Shown: one piece after another, positions 8,582 to 18,029 of the stretch
Layout of the letters: the number at the start of each line of letters is the position of its first letter
How positions within the stretch are numbered: position 1 is the first letter of the stretch
Assembly (NCBI RefSeq): GCF_016508255.1
Contig: NZ_JADVKT010000004.1
Span: 248,001-312,000 of the forward strand
Reading direction: 5' to 3'
Length of the DNA: 64,000 nt
Source: Acinetobacter calcoaceticus
GTDB lineage: Bacteria > Pseudomonadota > Gammaproteobacteria > Pseudomonadales > Moraxellaceae
Translations under genes and position numbers: made by a program
Notes under the pieces: generated by a model
Told to the model about the DNA's origin: nothing
The model's database searches: none
What the model saw: the letters and a program-made list of their open reading frames with translations, nothing else

Positions 8582-9097
8582 TCACTTTTTAGCAGTCTTA
8601 AATACTGGATAAAAACGGAATAACTGCCATAAACAGACCAGCAATAGCAAAAGGAAATAAACCAATGACCACACTGGTAAAGCTTGGCCTAAAAAGGTCC
8701 AATCAATTGCTGCACACTCACCTGAACCCGACAATACTTCTTGCAGAACCGTTTTCATTGGTAAAGCATCAATTAAATAATTCAAACCCGGACCACAGCT
8801 TGGTACTTGATCAGGTGGTAAATGTTGCAACCAAACGTGGCGTGATGCCACACCCACTGACCATAAAATTGCGATGCCTGCCAAAAATGCATAAAAGCGT
8901 TTAACTGCGTTAGAAACTGGATTATGAAAAAATGCAATCAGTGCGACAAGGCCCATTGCCATTAAGCCAACACGTTGAAAAATACAGAGCGGACAAGGCT
9001 CTAAACCTTTTACATGTTCCAGATACAACGCAAAAGACATGCCGATAATGCTTGCCAAAACAAGCAGTCCACTCACCAAACGGTAACTTAATCGCAT
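8582..9097 (-). CDS. dsbB: Disulfide bond formation protein B
   Basis: DsbB is the inner-membrane quinone reductase that reoxidises periplasmic DsbA. The protein shows four hydrophobic segments, a first periplasmic loop with CPLC (Cys35 and Cys38) after GLEP, and a second loop with the other Cys pair (PSCGPG ... GECAAIDW). At 171 aa it has the usual length. I take the ATG at 9095-9097 because GAGG lies six bases before it. An in-frame ATG at 9109 would add MRFY, but that codon overlaps the ribosome site itself. It follows gshA by 15 bases and shares its transcript, pairing thiol synthesis with disulfide chemistry. Confidence 0.95.
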   Translation of the reverse strand: MRLSYRLVSGLLVLASIIGMSFALYLEHVKGLEPCPLCIFQRVGLMAMGLVALIAFFHNPVSNAVKRFYAFLAGIAILWSVGVASRHVWLQHLPPDQVPSCGPGLNYLIDALPMKTVLQEVLSGSGECAAIDWTFLGQALPVWSLVYFLLLLLVCLWQLFRFYPVFKTAKK

Positions 9098-9112
9098 GTA
9101 AAACCTCATTTA

Positions 9113-10690
9113 TTATCGATATTGTTCAAGATATTGATCGAAACTGATCTGACTATCTTGCTCAAGTTGTTCTTGCTGCTGTAAAGATTGGGCAGCCAAC
9201 TGTTCAAAATGTTTCAAAGTGTCCACACTAAGCTCATGCTGCTCATAACTTTCAGCATGTAGCTGTGCCATGTGGCTACCAAAACTCCAAGTACCGCCAT
9301 GCTTTAACGTATCGTCAATCACATGGGCAGACAAAGTTTCATCAACTTCATCAATTCGCGCTTGCATGACTGCTAGTGCTGAACCATACAAGTCTGTTGC
9401 ATAGGTCTGATCAAGTAACTGCGCACAATCTTGCATTTTAGCAATATGTAAACGTGCCCAGTCTTCGATGTGATAAGACCCATTTGAATCTGTAATGGTT
9501 GCGTTTGGCGCTCGACCACGATTCACGACTTCTGTCTGGTTCTTTTCAATCAAATCCTGCTCAGGACCTAACAATTCAGGGCTATCACTTAATAAGCAAT
9601 AAAGTGCTAACACTTCAAGGAAGCCAGCTGTCGTTTCTTCAACCCCAATCGCCGAATATGGGTTTACATCAACTGCACGCAACTCAACATACCCCACCCC
9701 TCGATTCTTTAAGGCCTGAGAAGGTGTTTCACCTGCTTGAGGTACCTGTTTTGGACGCACGAGGCTGTAATATTCATTCTCGATCTGTAAAACATGGTCG
9801 TTAATTTGCAGCGGCTCACCCGAAGCATCATTTAACCCTAAACGGCTAAATGGTGGGTAAGGTGTATGGACTGCTTTTTGTAAACCGTCCAGATAGCCAC
9901 ATAAATTGTTGTAATGAATACCCAAGCTTTTTTGAGCAGAGTTTTGATAGCCCAATCGCCCCATACGGAGTGCTGTAGCATACGGCAAATAATATGAACC
10001 CTTAATTAAAGGTAGTAACTGATGTTTATGCCCAGTTAAAAAACAGCGACATACTGTTGGACTCGCACCCACTAAAAACATAACCAGTGGTGTTAAGCGA
10101 ATAAAATTACGAATAAGCCCAAAATAACGGTGACTACGATAATCTTGCAGACTGAGTGATTTTAATTGTTCGTCAGTTTCATGAGCCTGTAATTCGGCAA
10201 AAAGGGCATCTGGAAAAGATAAATTGTAATGCACACCTGAAATCGTCTGCATACGACGACCATAACGAATTCCTAACCCACGGCGGTAAAGCGTCTTAAA
10301 ACGACCTATATTAGAAGTACCGTACTGCGCCAGACGAATTCGTTCTTCGTTGTCGTCTAACATACACGGCATCGAAAGCGGCCAGAGTTTTTCACCATTT
10401 TCTAAATGACGGTGTACAACTGCATGAATATCGGTGAGCTCATTCAATGCATCACCAATCGTTGGCTGTGGTGAAGTAATAAACTCCATCAATGCTTCAG
10501 AATAATCGGTGGTAATTTTTGGATGAGTTAAAGCCGAACCCAATGCTTTAGGATGTAAGTCTTGCGATAAGAACCCATTACTTTGCATACGTAGGCTTTC
10601 ACGTTCTATTCCACGTAACATGCCTTGAAGTAGCGACGAATCCACCCAAGCAGGAATAACTGATTGAGATGGTATAGTGGGTTGACTCAT
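9113..10690 (-). CDS. gshA: Glutamate-cysteine ligase
   Basis: GshA joins glutamate and cysteine with ATP in the first step of glutathione synthesis in the cytoplasm. The 525-aa length and the proteobacterial GshA signatures are present: GIERESLRM near the N-terminus, ALTHPKITTDYSEALMEFITSP, GVHYNLSFP, then KNRGVGYVELRAVDVNPYS. It is the first gene of a two-gene operon with dsbB. The 168-base gap to the divergent DUF924 gene at 10859 should hold both promoters; no operator was recognised there. Confidence 0.96.
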   Translation of the reverse strand: MSQPTIPSQSVIPAWVDSSLLQGMLRGIERESLRMQSNGFLSQDLHPKALGSALTHPKITTDYSEALMEFITSPQPTIGDALNELTDIHAVVHRHLENGEKLWPLSMPCMLDDNEERIRLAQYGTSNIGRFKTLYRRGLGIRYGRRMQTISGVHYNLSFPDALFAELQAHETDEQLKSLSLQDYRSHRYFGLIRNFIRLTPLVMFLVGASPTVCRCFLTGHKHQLLPLIKGSYYLPYATALRMGRLGYQNSAQKSLGIHYNNLCGYLDGLQKAVHTPYPPFSRLGLNDASGEPLQINDHVLQIENEYYSLVRPKQVPQAGETPSQALKNRGVGYVELRAVDVNPYSAIGVEETTAGFLEVLALYCLLSDSPELLGPEQDLIEKNQTEVVNRGRAPNATITDSNGSYHIEDWARLHIAKMQDCAQLLDQTYATDLYGSALAVMQARIDEVDETLSAHVIDDTLKHGGTWSFGSHMAQLHAESYEQHELSVDTLKHFEQLAAQSLQQQEQLEQDSQISFDQYLEQYR

Positions 10691-10858
10691 GCATTTGCTC
10701 GCTTATTAAAGATCACTATATACAAAATCGTGGGATGATATGGCTATGGATATAAACACATCATTCCAGTTTGGCAATTTTTATCACAATCTTGTTATTT
10801 AAGACACGAAAGAATTGTGATTTTATTGAAGAATAATTGCTAAAGAGTTGTCAATATC

Positions 10859-11398
10859 ATGAACGATCAAGACATTTTAAACTTCTGGTTTTCACCTGAA
10901 CACCGTCCACTTTGGTTTGCAAAAAGTGATGATTTTGACAAAAAAATTCATGAACATTTTAGCGATGTTCATCGGCAGGCAACTCAAGCAGAACTTTGGT
11001 CTTGGCGAAAAACCGCAGAAGGCCGCTTGGCTGAGATTATTGTACTAGATCAATTCTCTCGCAACATTTATCGTGATCAACCTGAATCTTTTGCCTACGA
11101 CGGACTCGCTTTGACTTTGGCACAAGAGGCAATTAGCCTACAACTAGATGCACAGCTCAACCCTGAGCAACGCTCTTTTTTATATATGCCATTTATGCAT
11201 AGCGAGTCAAAACTCATTCATGAGTTTGCTTTAAAACTATTTCAACGCCTTGGTAATGAAATTAACTTAAGCTTCGAAAAAAAGCATAAAGTAATTATTG
11301 ATCGCTTTGGGCGTTATCCTCATCGCAATGTAATCCTTGGACGTGTTTCTACACCAGAGGAAACTGAATTTTTATTAGAACCGAACAGTAGTTTTTAA
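10859..11398 (+). CDS. DUF924 family protein
   Basis: This 179-aa protein carries the DUF924 hallmarks: an opening DILNFWFSPEHRPLWF, the ILDQFSRNIYR-type core (IIVLDQFSRNIYRDQPESFAYD), FLYMPFMHSES and the C-terminal FGRYPHRNVILGR motif. The family has a TPR-like helical fold and no experimentally settled function that I can cite. It has no signal peptide, so it should be cytoplasmic. It is transcribed away from gshA and is followed after about 60 bases by a lipoprotein gene. The upstream ribosome site is weak, but the N-terminus matches the family well. Confidence 0.9.
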   Translation: MNDQDILNFWFSPEHRPLWFAKSDDFDKKIHEHFSDVHRQATQAELWSWRKTAEGRLAEIIVLDQFSRNIYRDQPESFAYDGLALTLAQEAISLQLDAQLNPEQRSFLYMPFMHSESKLIHEFALKLFQRLGNEINLSFEKKHKVIIDRFGRYPHRNVILGRVSTPEETEFLLEPNSSF

Positions 11399-11457
11399 AA
11401 CTTCTCGATATTTAAGGCTGAGTGATCTATTTTTTAATGCTCAGCTGGGAGTTCATC

Positions 11458-12021
11458 ATGAAATATCTCTCTATTTGTTTAGCTTTAGGCACTGCCTTAA
11501 CTTTAACCGGCTGTGCAACAACGCCAAGTAAACCAAGAACTTTCGATCAGCTTGGCCAATTTTCGGCATATCCTTTAAATGCCCAAACCTTCCGAATTAG
11601 CTTTCAAGCTGATCCGAATATGAGTTATGGCAGAGCCGAAGAAATCACCTTGGTAAAATCAGCACAAACGACGGTACAAAAGGGTTTCCGCTTTTTTAAA
11701 GTAGTCAATGACCCAAGTAATCAAAGTCAGAAACCTCCTCGTCAGGCAGTGGTTTATCCATCAGCACCAAGCTTTTATCCATATGGTTATGGTCGTCGCT
11801 ACCCAGGTTTCTGGAATGATCCATTCTATGATTTCCCTCAAGTGGTCAATATCGACCCCGTTCAAGTGTCGTATACTATTGAATGTTATCGGGATCAAAA
11901 GCAGGCTCCTCAAGATGCTTTTGATGCAACTTTGATCTTGAAATCAATCGGACAAAAATATGGATTGAGTCCGACAGGAGAGCTGTTGCCCCCGCCTGAG
12001 CCTCCAGTAAAACAAAAATGA
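11458..12021 (+). CDS. Putative outer-envelope lipoprotein (CC0125/CC1285-like)
   Basis: From the ATG at 11458, preceded by GGGAG, the 187-aa product has a lipoprotein signal (MKYLSICLALGTALTLTGC, LTGC lipobox). The mature part includes MSYGRAEEITLVKSAQTTVQKGFRFFKVV, which resembles the core of the CC0125/CC1285 lipoprotein family, and a central Tyr/Pro/Gly-rich stretch (YPYGYGRRYPGFWNDPFYD). A longer in-frame start at 11422 would bury the signal peptide and is rejected. The next gene starts 13 bases downstream, so the two may form an operon. Function unknown. Confidence 0.85.
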   Translation: MKYLSICLALGTALTLTGCATTPSKPRTFDQLGQFSAYPLNAQTFRISFQADPNMSYGRAEEITLVKSAQTTVQKGFRFFKVVNDPSNQSQKPPRQAVVYPSAPSFYPYGYGRRYPGFWNDPFYDFPQVVNIDPVQVSYTIECYRDQKQAPQDAFDATLILKSIGQKYGLSPTGELLPPPEPPVKQK

Positions 12022-12034
12022 ATAGGGTAAATTT

Positions 12035-13345
12035 ATGAGTATGGCAGAAGAAGTCCACCACGTGCCCAGTCTTAAACGTAGCAAATACTTTGCCACTCTC
12101 GCACTTATTATTGTGGTTGTGCTGTGGGTTGCACTCATGGTAGCCGACCGTTTTCTGCCACAATACACAGGTTTTATTCATATTTTAATGTTAGGGGCAG
12201 AAGCTGGTGTAGTCGGTGGTTTAGCCGACTGGTACGCGATTACAGTTCTGTTTCGCAACCCCTTTGGTAAATTGCCGATTCCTAAGTTTTTACGTGACCA
12301 CACCGAAATTATTCCACGCAACAAAGCCCGCATTGCAGAGTCAATGGGCCGTTTTGTTCAGGAAAACTTTCTATCGCCTCAAGTGGTCGAACGAAGCTTA
12401 GAAAAAACTGACTTAAGCCTTGCAATTGGTCAATGGTTGGCAAGCCCACAAAACAATACGCAAGTGGTACAGCTCATTCAGCAAACTGTACCGAAAATTT
12501 TTGAGTTTGTTAGCCAAGATCAAATTGCCAATTTTGTGCAAAACAACAGTGTGCAATGGGTGCGAAATACTCAAGTCAACAAGCTAGCAAGTGAAATGCT
12601 ACGTGCGGTATTGGAAAATGACTTTCATCAAGATGTCTTACAGCGTGGACTCGATATTGCGCATGAATGGGTCGTACAAAATCCAGATAAAACGCGTGAA
12701 TTAACCCGAAAAATGTTTAAAGCGTTGGGGGTATGGTCACTTGCAAGAGGTGCGAGCTGGATTGGTATTGATGTTCAGCAACGCACAATTGATTCACTGG
12801 TTGAAAAAGTCGAGTCAATGTTGGCCGATCACGAACATCCATGGCGCCAAGAAATTGAAACCATTGCACATGCCCTCATGCTTGAGCTGGCAAAGCCAGA
12901 TAGCGATGCCAGCCAAAAGCTAAATAGTGGAAAAGACGCCCTTTTAGATAGCCCACAAGTTCTGAACTTTATTAGTGGCGCAGTGACCATTTTGTGTAAT
13001 GCCGTTAAAGAAGATTTAATGAAAGAAGATTCTGGCATTGCAATGAACCTTCGGGCTGCCATTCAACAACTGGGTGAAAATCTTGTTCAAAATGCCAAAG
13101 TACGCGAAGTGCTGAACAAAGAAATGACAGGACTTGCGCTGACGTTTACAGATCAATATAGCCATAAAATTATCCGCTATGTGAGCGAGCGCATTCATGA
13201 ATGGGATTCGCGCGAAATGATCGGGAAAATTGAAAACGAAGTCGGTGGCGATCTACACATGATCCGAGTAAATGGCGTTGTGGTCGGGGCATTTATTGGT
13301 TTAACACTCGGTGTAATTCGGGCAGTGATTGAATCAATTTTATAA
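12035..13345 (+). CDS. DUF445 family membrane protein (YjiN-like)
   Basis: The 436-aa protein has an N-terminal membrane segment (ATLALIIVVVLWVALMVAD), a second hydrophobic stretch with the typical GAEAGVVGGLADWYAITVLFRNPFGKLPIP signature of DUF445, a long helical middle region (about 90-400), and a final membrane anchor preceded by GDLHMIRVNGVVVGAFIGLTLG. This is the standard DUF445 layout. The family is membrane-anchored and poorly characterised. It follows the lipoprotein gene by 13 bases and precedes the aminotransferase by 27 bases, so co-transcription is likely. Confidence 0.92.
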   Translation: MSMAEEVHHVPSLKRSKYFATLALIIVVVLWVALMVADRFLPQYTGFIHILMLGAEAGVVGGLADWYAITVLFRNPFGKLPIPKFLRDHTEIIPRNKARIAESMGRFVQENFLSPQVVERSLEKTDLSLAIGQWLASPQNNTQVVQLIQQTVPKIFEFVSQDQIANFVQNNSVQWVRNTQVNKLASEMLRAVLENDFHQDVLQRGLDIAHEWVVQNPDKTRELTRKMFKALGVWSLARGASWIGIDVQQRTIDSLVEKVESMLADHEHPWRQEIETIAHALMLELAKPDSDASQKLNSGKDALLDSPQVLNFISGAVTILCNAVKEDLMKEDSGIAMNLRAAIQQLGENLVQNAKVREVLNKEMTGLALTFTDQYSHKIIRYVSERIHEWDSREMIGKIENEVGGDLHMIRVNGVVVGAFIGLTLGVIRAVIESIL

Positions 13346-13372
13346 CTTTAAATATTTTAATAAGAGAACAAT

Positions 13373-14527
13373 ATGCTACAGCTACAGTCAAAATTGCCCA
13401 CGCAAGGCGTTACTATTTTCAGTACCATGACGGCAGTGGCACATCGACTAGGTGCACTTAACCTGTCGCAGGGCTTCCCAGATTTTCCAGCACCGCCCGC
13501 ATTGCTGGAAGCCTTATCTCAGGCGACTTTAGCTGGACATAATCAATATCCACCCGGTGACGGTATTCTGGGTTTGCGTGAACAGCTCGCTTTGCAATTT
13601 CAGCACCGTGACCAACTTCAACTGGACCCTGTAACGCAAATCACGATTACTCCCGGCGCAACCATTGCAATTTTTTGTGCCATACAGGCATGCATTAATG
13701 CAGGTGATGAAGTCATTATTTTTGACCCAAGTTATGACAGCTATAGCCCTTCTGTACAGTTAGCAGGTGGTAAAGCAGTTCATATTGCGCTGGAAGCCCC
13801 AGACTTTAGGGTGAACTGGCAACAGGTTAAAGATCTAGTGAATGATAAAACCCGTATGATTGTGGTGAACACTCCCCATAATCCAACAGGTACGATCTGG
13901 GAAAAACAAGACTGGTTAGAACTCATTGAACTGATTCGAGATAAAAACATTGTCGTTTTATCCGATGAAGTCTACGAACACTTAGTTTTTGATGGGCAAC
14001 AACACTTTAGTGCATTGCATTTTCCTGAACTCAGAGAGCGCAGCTTTGTGATTGGTTCTTTTGGAAAAACCTTTCATGTAACGGGCTGGAAAACTGGCTA
14101 CTGTGTTGCTTCACCTGAGTTAATGCGTTTATTCCGCCAGATTTACCAATATGCGAATTTCTGTGGCACGACACCTTGTCAAATTGCCCTAGCTCAATAT
14201 ATGACGCAACATCCGGAACATATTCAAGAACTTTCACAGTTTTACCAAACCAAACGAGATCGATTTAATCAGGCCATCCACAATAGCCGTTTTATACTTA
14301 AGCCATCTCAAGGAACTTATTTTCAAAACTTAGATTACAGCCAAATTAGACCCGACTTAAACGATGTAGAAATGTGCCAATTTTTAGCTGAACAGCACAA
14401 GATTGTGGCTATTCCTGTTTCAGTTTTCTATCAGCAAGCGCCAGAGTCTTTACGTTTGATTCGTTTCTGCTTTGCTAAAAATGATGAGACTCTGCAAAAA
14501 GCAGGAGAAATCTTGAATGAATGTTAA
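13373..14527 (+). CDS. PLP-dependent methionine aminotransferase (YbdL-like)
   Basis: This class I/II aminotransferase of 384 aa has the family landmarks: LSQGFPDFPAP near the start, NTPHNPTG, LSDEVYEHLVFDG (Asp holding the PLP pyridine ring) and the PLP-lysine motif SFGKTFHVTGWKTGYC, then an Arg near the C-terminus (SLRLIRFCFAKND) for the substrate carboxylate. The TGWK and QGFPDF forms match YbdL-type aminotransferases that prefer methionine, His or Phe. The exact substrate cannot be fixed from sequence. The ribosome site AAGAGAA precedes the ATG. Confidence 0.88.
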   Translation: MLQLQSKLPTQGVTIFSTMTAVAHRLGALNLSQGFPDFPAPPALLEALSQATLAGHNQYPPGDGILGLREQLALQFQHRDQLQLDPVTQITITPGATIAIFCAIQACINAGDEVIIFDPSYDSYSPSVQLAGGKAVHIALEAPDFRVNWQQVKDLVNDKTRMIVVNTPHNPTGTIWEKQDWLELIELIRDKNIVVLSDEVYEHLVFDGQQHFSALHFPELRERSFVIGSFGKTFHVTGWKTGYCVASPELMRLFRQIYQYANFCGTTPCQIALAQYMTQHPEHIQELSQFYQTKRDRFNQAIHNSRFILKPSQGTYFQNLDYSQIRPDLNDVEMCQFLAEQHKIVAIPVSVFYQQAPESLRLIRFCFAKNDETLQKAGEILNEC

Positions 14528-14633
14528 TAAATTTAGCCACTTAGCACAGTAAAAACACTACAAGCAATTTACTCCAACTATGTTAAGTTGAATATCTGCC
14601 CCGCTCATCAAAGAGATGGGCGATGGAGAACGT

Positions 14634-16001
14634 ATGCCACCAAGACAGTCATTAATTCATCAACAAAATCTATGGAAAACATTTTTTGTTTTCTTGCTAC
14701 CGCTGATTGCAACCAATATTCTGCAAAACCTGTCTGGTACTATTAACACCATCTTTGTCGGCCAAATGATGGGGGTAGATGCTATTGCCGCCGTCTCTGT
14801 TTTTTTCCCTATTTTATTTTTGCTACTCGCTTTTATTATCGGGATTTCAACAGGTACTACCGTTTTAGTAGGGCAAGCATGGGGTGCACAAAATATTGAG
14901 AAAGTCCAAAGCGTAGTTGGCTCTACCCTATTTATGACACTGATTGGTGGAGTAATTACCGCGATTATCGGTGTGTTCTTTGCCAGAGATATTTTAGAGT
15001 TATTAGGTACTGATCCCAAGGTAATGCATCTTGCTTTGCCTTATGTTCAATGGATGCTGGCGGGTAGCCCGCTTCTGTTTGTTTATATTATTTACACTTC
15101 AATTTTACGTGGTGTAGGTGACAGTACTACCCCATTACTTGCACTAGCTTTAACCAGTGTCATTGGTTTGGTGATTACCCCTATCCTGCTTAAAGGTTAT
15201 TTTGGCTTACCAGCTCTAGGGATTATCGCTCCCGCAATTGCCACCATTACAGGATATGTGGCTATTTTAATTTTTCTGGCAATTTATCTGAACAAGAAGA
15301 ATCATCCTCTTCGCCCCAACCGCCAGCTTTTGCAACATATCCGTCACAATCCAGAACTGAGCAAAATCATTTTGCGCTTAGGGGTCCCAACCGGCATTCA
15401 AATGATTACCACCTCAATGGCTGGCTTGGTTATTGTTGGGTTGGTTAACCATTACGGTTCACATGCTACAGCAGCGTATGGTGCTGTGAATCAGGTACTC
15501 AACTACATTCAGTTCCCTGCCTTATCGATCTCAATTGCAGCTTCAATCTTTGCTGCTCAAGCGATTGGTGCAGGTAAATCAGACTTGTTAGCACGAGTAA
15601 CCCGTACAGCCTTAGGTATGAACTTTTTATTTACAGGTACCTTAATTGTACTTGGCTATCTATTTTCAAAGTATCTTATGGCTTTGTTTATTACCGACCC
15701 AACGGTGGTAGTACTCGGTCAACAGCTTTTATTTATTGTACTTTGGGCAATTTTGTTTTTTGGTGCGGGTGCCATTTTTGCATCGATCATGCGCGCCAGT
15801 GGAACCGTGACCGTTCCAATGTTGTTAAACATCTCTGCTATTTTATTTATTGAAATTCCATGTGCTTATTGGTTTAGCTCAATATGGGGCCTTAAAGGAA
15901 TCTGGGTTGCCTATGCATTAGCATTTGTTAGCTTATGTATTATTCAAGGCCTGTATTACCAATTTATCTGGAAGAAAAAGAAGATCAAAGTTCTTATTTA
16001 G
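14634..16001 (+). CDS. MATE family efflux transporter
   Basis: The product is about 455 aa with twelve hydrophobic segments in two homologous halves, the MATE (MatE PF01554) pattern. N-half signatures include LPLIATNILQNLSGTINTIFVGQMMG and GISTGTTVLVGQAWGAQ; C-half signatures include LGVPTGIQMITTSMAGLVIVG and AAQAIGAGK. Such pumps expel drugs or metabolites using Na+ or H+ gradients. It is not the AbeM sequence I remember. I prefer the ATG at 14634 because GGAG lies five bases before it; the ATG at 14616 has no good site. It ends at a terminator shared with the convergent SDR gene. Confidence 0.9.
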   Translation: MPPRQSLIHQQNLWKTFFVFLLPLIATNILQNLSGTINTIFVGQMMGVDAIAAVSVFFPILFLLLAFIIGISTGTTVLVGQAWGAQNIEKVQSVVGSTLFMTLIGGVITAIIGVFFARDILELLGTDPKVMHLALPYVQWMLAGSPLLFVYIIYTSILRGVGDSTTPLLALALTSVIGLVITPILLKGYFGLPALGIIAPAIATITGYVAILIFLAIYLNKKNHPLRPNRQLLQHIRHNPELSKIILRLGVPTGIQMITTSMAGLVIVGLVNHYGSHATAAYGAVNQVLNYIQFPALSISIAASIFAAQAIGAGKSDLLARVTRTALGMNFLFTGTLIVLGYLFSKYLMALFITDPTVVVLGQQLLFIVLWAILFFGAGAIFASIMRASGTVTVPMLLNISAILFIEIPCAYWFSSIWGLKGIWVAYALAFVSLCIIQGLYYQFIWKKKKIKVLI

Positions 16002-16018
16002 AACTACCTAAACCACAT

Positions 16019-16047
16019 AAAAAAAGCCATCATTTGATGGCTTTTTT
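16019..16047. terminator. Bidirectional terminator between the MATE gene and the SDR gene
   Basis: AAAGCCATCA, TT and TGATGGCTTT form a 10-bp stem with A and T runs on both sides. It lies between convergent genes and can serve both. Confidence 0.85.
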
Positions 16048-16057
16048 GCATTTAAAA

Positions 16058-16891
16058 TTATTTCATTAACTTAGTCACAATGGTTGAAGCACGTTGATAT
16101 CCTGTTGGGAATAAACGTTGGAATGCGTCAAGAATTTTTGCATCACTACCAATCAATAAACGGCGCTTATTTTTTAATACAGCTTGTAAAATTTGACGAG
16201 CTGCTTCTTCAGGTGGAGTACGCAGGAATTTGTCAAAATTTTGAATCGACTTCGCTGGGTCCATACCCAAACTAGTTAGGCTATCACTCATTTTTGCAGA
16301 TTTAGCAATATTGGTACGGATTCCGCCCGGATGTACGCACAACGAGCTTACGCCACTTTTTTCAATATCCAACTCTTGACGCAATGACTCGGTAAAACCG
16401 CGTACAGCAAATTTAGTCGCGTTATAACCAGACTGTGTTGGTTGAGCGGTTAAACCAAACAAACTTGAAATATTAATAATATGGCCATCTTGAGTTTGCT
16501 TAATGAACGGTAAAAACTCTTTAGTTCCGTACACGACACCCCAGAAGTTAATCCCAACGATCCACTCTAAATCTTCGTAGGTCGCTCCTTCAACAGTTGA
16601 ACCTAGAGCTACACCAGCATTGTTAAAAATCAGGTTAACAGAACCATGATCTTGAACAGTTTCTTGTGCCCACTGCTTTACCGCTTCGCGGTCAGAAACA
16701 TCAAGCTTTTTGGTGGTAATAGTAATATCACTGTACGGTTTTAAAAGCTCGACAGTTTGTTGTAATCCTTTTTCATTAATATCACTCAACGAAAGATGGC
16801 AGCCCTGTTTTGCCAAAAGAATTGCTAACTGTTGCCCAATGCCAGAACCCGCGCCCGTAATTGCAGCGACTTTGTTTTTAAAATTTTTCAT
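16058..16891 (-). CDS. Short-chain dehydrogenase/reductase
   Basis: The 277-aa enzyme has the SDR nucleotide-binding motif TGAGSGIG near the start, NNAG (FNNAGVALGS), the catalytic Ser (INISSLFG) and YxxxK (GYNATKFAVRGF). The Asp after strand beta-2 (LSDINEKG) suggests NAD(H). The C-terminal region (LLIGSDAKILDAFQRLFP) is typical of the acetoin/DHRS-type SDRs common in Acinetobacter. I use the ATG at 16889-16891 because AAGGATGG precedes it; the longer frame to 16921 adds ten residues without support. It is divergent from the TetR gene, which may regulate it. The substrate is unknown. Confidence 0.9.
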   Translation of the reverse strand: MKNFKNKVAAITGAGSGIGQQLAILLAKQGCHLSLSDINEKGLQQTVELLKPYSDITITTKKLDVSDREAVKQWAQETVQDHGSVNLIFNNAGVALGSTVEGATYEDLEWIVGINFWGVVYGTKEFLPFIKQTQDGHIINISSLFGLTAQPTQSGYNATKFAVRGFTESLRQELDIEKSGVSSLCVHPGGIRTNIAKSAKMSDSLTSLGMDPAKSIQNFDKFLRTPPEEAARQILQAVLKNKRRLLIGSDAKILDAFQRLFPTGYQRASTIVTKLMK

Positions 16892-17103
16892 TGTCCATCC
16901 TTTGTTTTTCGATATTTGCACAGTCGGTTCACTGCATGTGCAATTTAGACTCTTTCAATATAATTTTGACAATATTCATTGTCAATATAGTACACTGTAA
17001 TTTCAGATAGAATGGCACAATTCTGCTGAGGGCCTTATGATAGTGAGCATATTTGGCCCAAACCTATAAATTAGGAAGGCATTCATTAGGAAACGACTTA
17101 TTT

Positions 17104-17775
17104 ATGGCGACAAGCGACTCAACCAGTAAAAAGAAAACAAAAACTGTGAGTAAAGAACGTCAGTTCAAAGGGTTATCTCTATCTGAACGTAAAGAGGCAC
17201 GCCGAGAAAAACTGATTGAAGCGGGTATCGCGACTTACGGAACACTTGGCTTTTTTTCCGTGACGGTCAAAGATGTCTGCCAAGAGGCAAAACTCACAGA
17301 ACGCTATTTCTATGAATCATTTAAGAAAAGTGAAGATTTATTCCAAACCATCTTTTTAAAAATGATTGAAGAATTACAGCAAAACCTGATGCAAGCCGTG
17401 ATTAAAGCGACGCCCGATCCAGAAAAAATGGTCGATGCGGGATTGCGAGCACTGTTGACGACATTAAAAGAAGATCCGAGATTAGCGCGTATTGTCTATG
17501 TCGATGCAGTTCTGGTACAAGAGTTACATAATCAGGCCACCATTCAGGAAACGCTTGCACAATTTGACCGCATGATTCAGGCCTTTGTTATGCTGACCAT
17601 GCCACAGATTCAACACCATGAAAATGAGCTATCTTTAATCGCAACTGGTTTAAATGGATATGTCACTCAAATTGCGATTCGATGGGTCATGGGAGGGTTT
17701 GAACAGTCTCTTGAGCAGGTTTTAACCGCATGCCGCATTGTTTTCTTATCTTTATTAGCTCAGGTTTCAAAATAA
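17104..17775 (+). CDS. TetR/AcrR family transcriptional regulator
   Basis: The 223-aa protein has a Lys-rich N-terminal tail and then a TetR helix-turn-helix (REKLIEAGIATYGTLGFFSVTVKDVCQEAKLTERYFYESF, about residues 40-85), followed by a helical ligand/dimer domain. It probably represses the divergent SDR gene and possibly itself, as is common for TetR-SDR pairs, but no operator is proven. The ATG at 17104 is chosen; a TTG at 17053 opens the same frame 17 codons earlier and has no better ribosome site. The intergenic stretch 16892-17103 contains repeated TTGTCAATAT-like half-sites (about 16966-16990) that could be its operator. Confidence 0.88.
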   Translation: MATSDSTSKKKTKTVSKERQFKGLSLSERKEARREKLIEAGIATYGTLGFFSVTVKDVCQEAKLTERYFYESFKKSEDLFQTIFLKMIEELQQNLMQAVIKATPDPEKMVDAGLRALLTTLKEDPRLARIVYVDAVLVQELHNQATIQETLAQFDRMIQAFVMLTMPQIQHHENELSLIATGLNGYVTQIAIRWVMGGFEQSLEQVLTACRIVFLSLLAQVSK

Positions 17776-17868
17776 TATTAAAGTTTTTTGACAGCCATGA
17801 ATGCGCTAAATGAGTTAAGCTATTCAGGTGATAAACTATTGAATGACTTTAAGAAAAATAAAGTCTTC

Positions 17869-17912
17869 ATGTCACAATTTGGTCATACCTTTGCCTTAGT
17901 TTTGTCACAAAT
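17869..17912 (+). promoter_or_regulatory. PHO-box array upstream of phoB
   Basis: Four consecutive 11-base units, ATGTCACAATT, TGGTCATACCT, TTGCCTTAGTT and TTGTCACAAAT, match the PhoB half-site spacing (consensus CTGTCAT plus 4 bases). Units 1, 2 and 4 are close to consensus and unit 3 is weak. The array lies 118 bases before the phoB start. Further single half-sites occur at 17953 and 17980 but are out of phase. This indicates positive autoregulation under phosphate starvation. Confidence 0.65.
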
Positions 17913-18029
17913 TATTGCTAAATTCAATTTTATAGACTTTTCTGCAATGAAATTGTCATAATTAATCTTTGTAATAAGCCTGTCATAACTACAAAACGGT
18001 TCACCGTTAAATCTATAGGATATTGCGCT

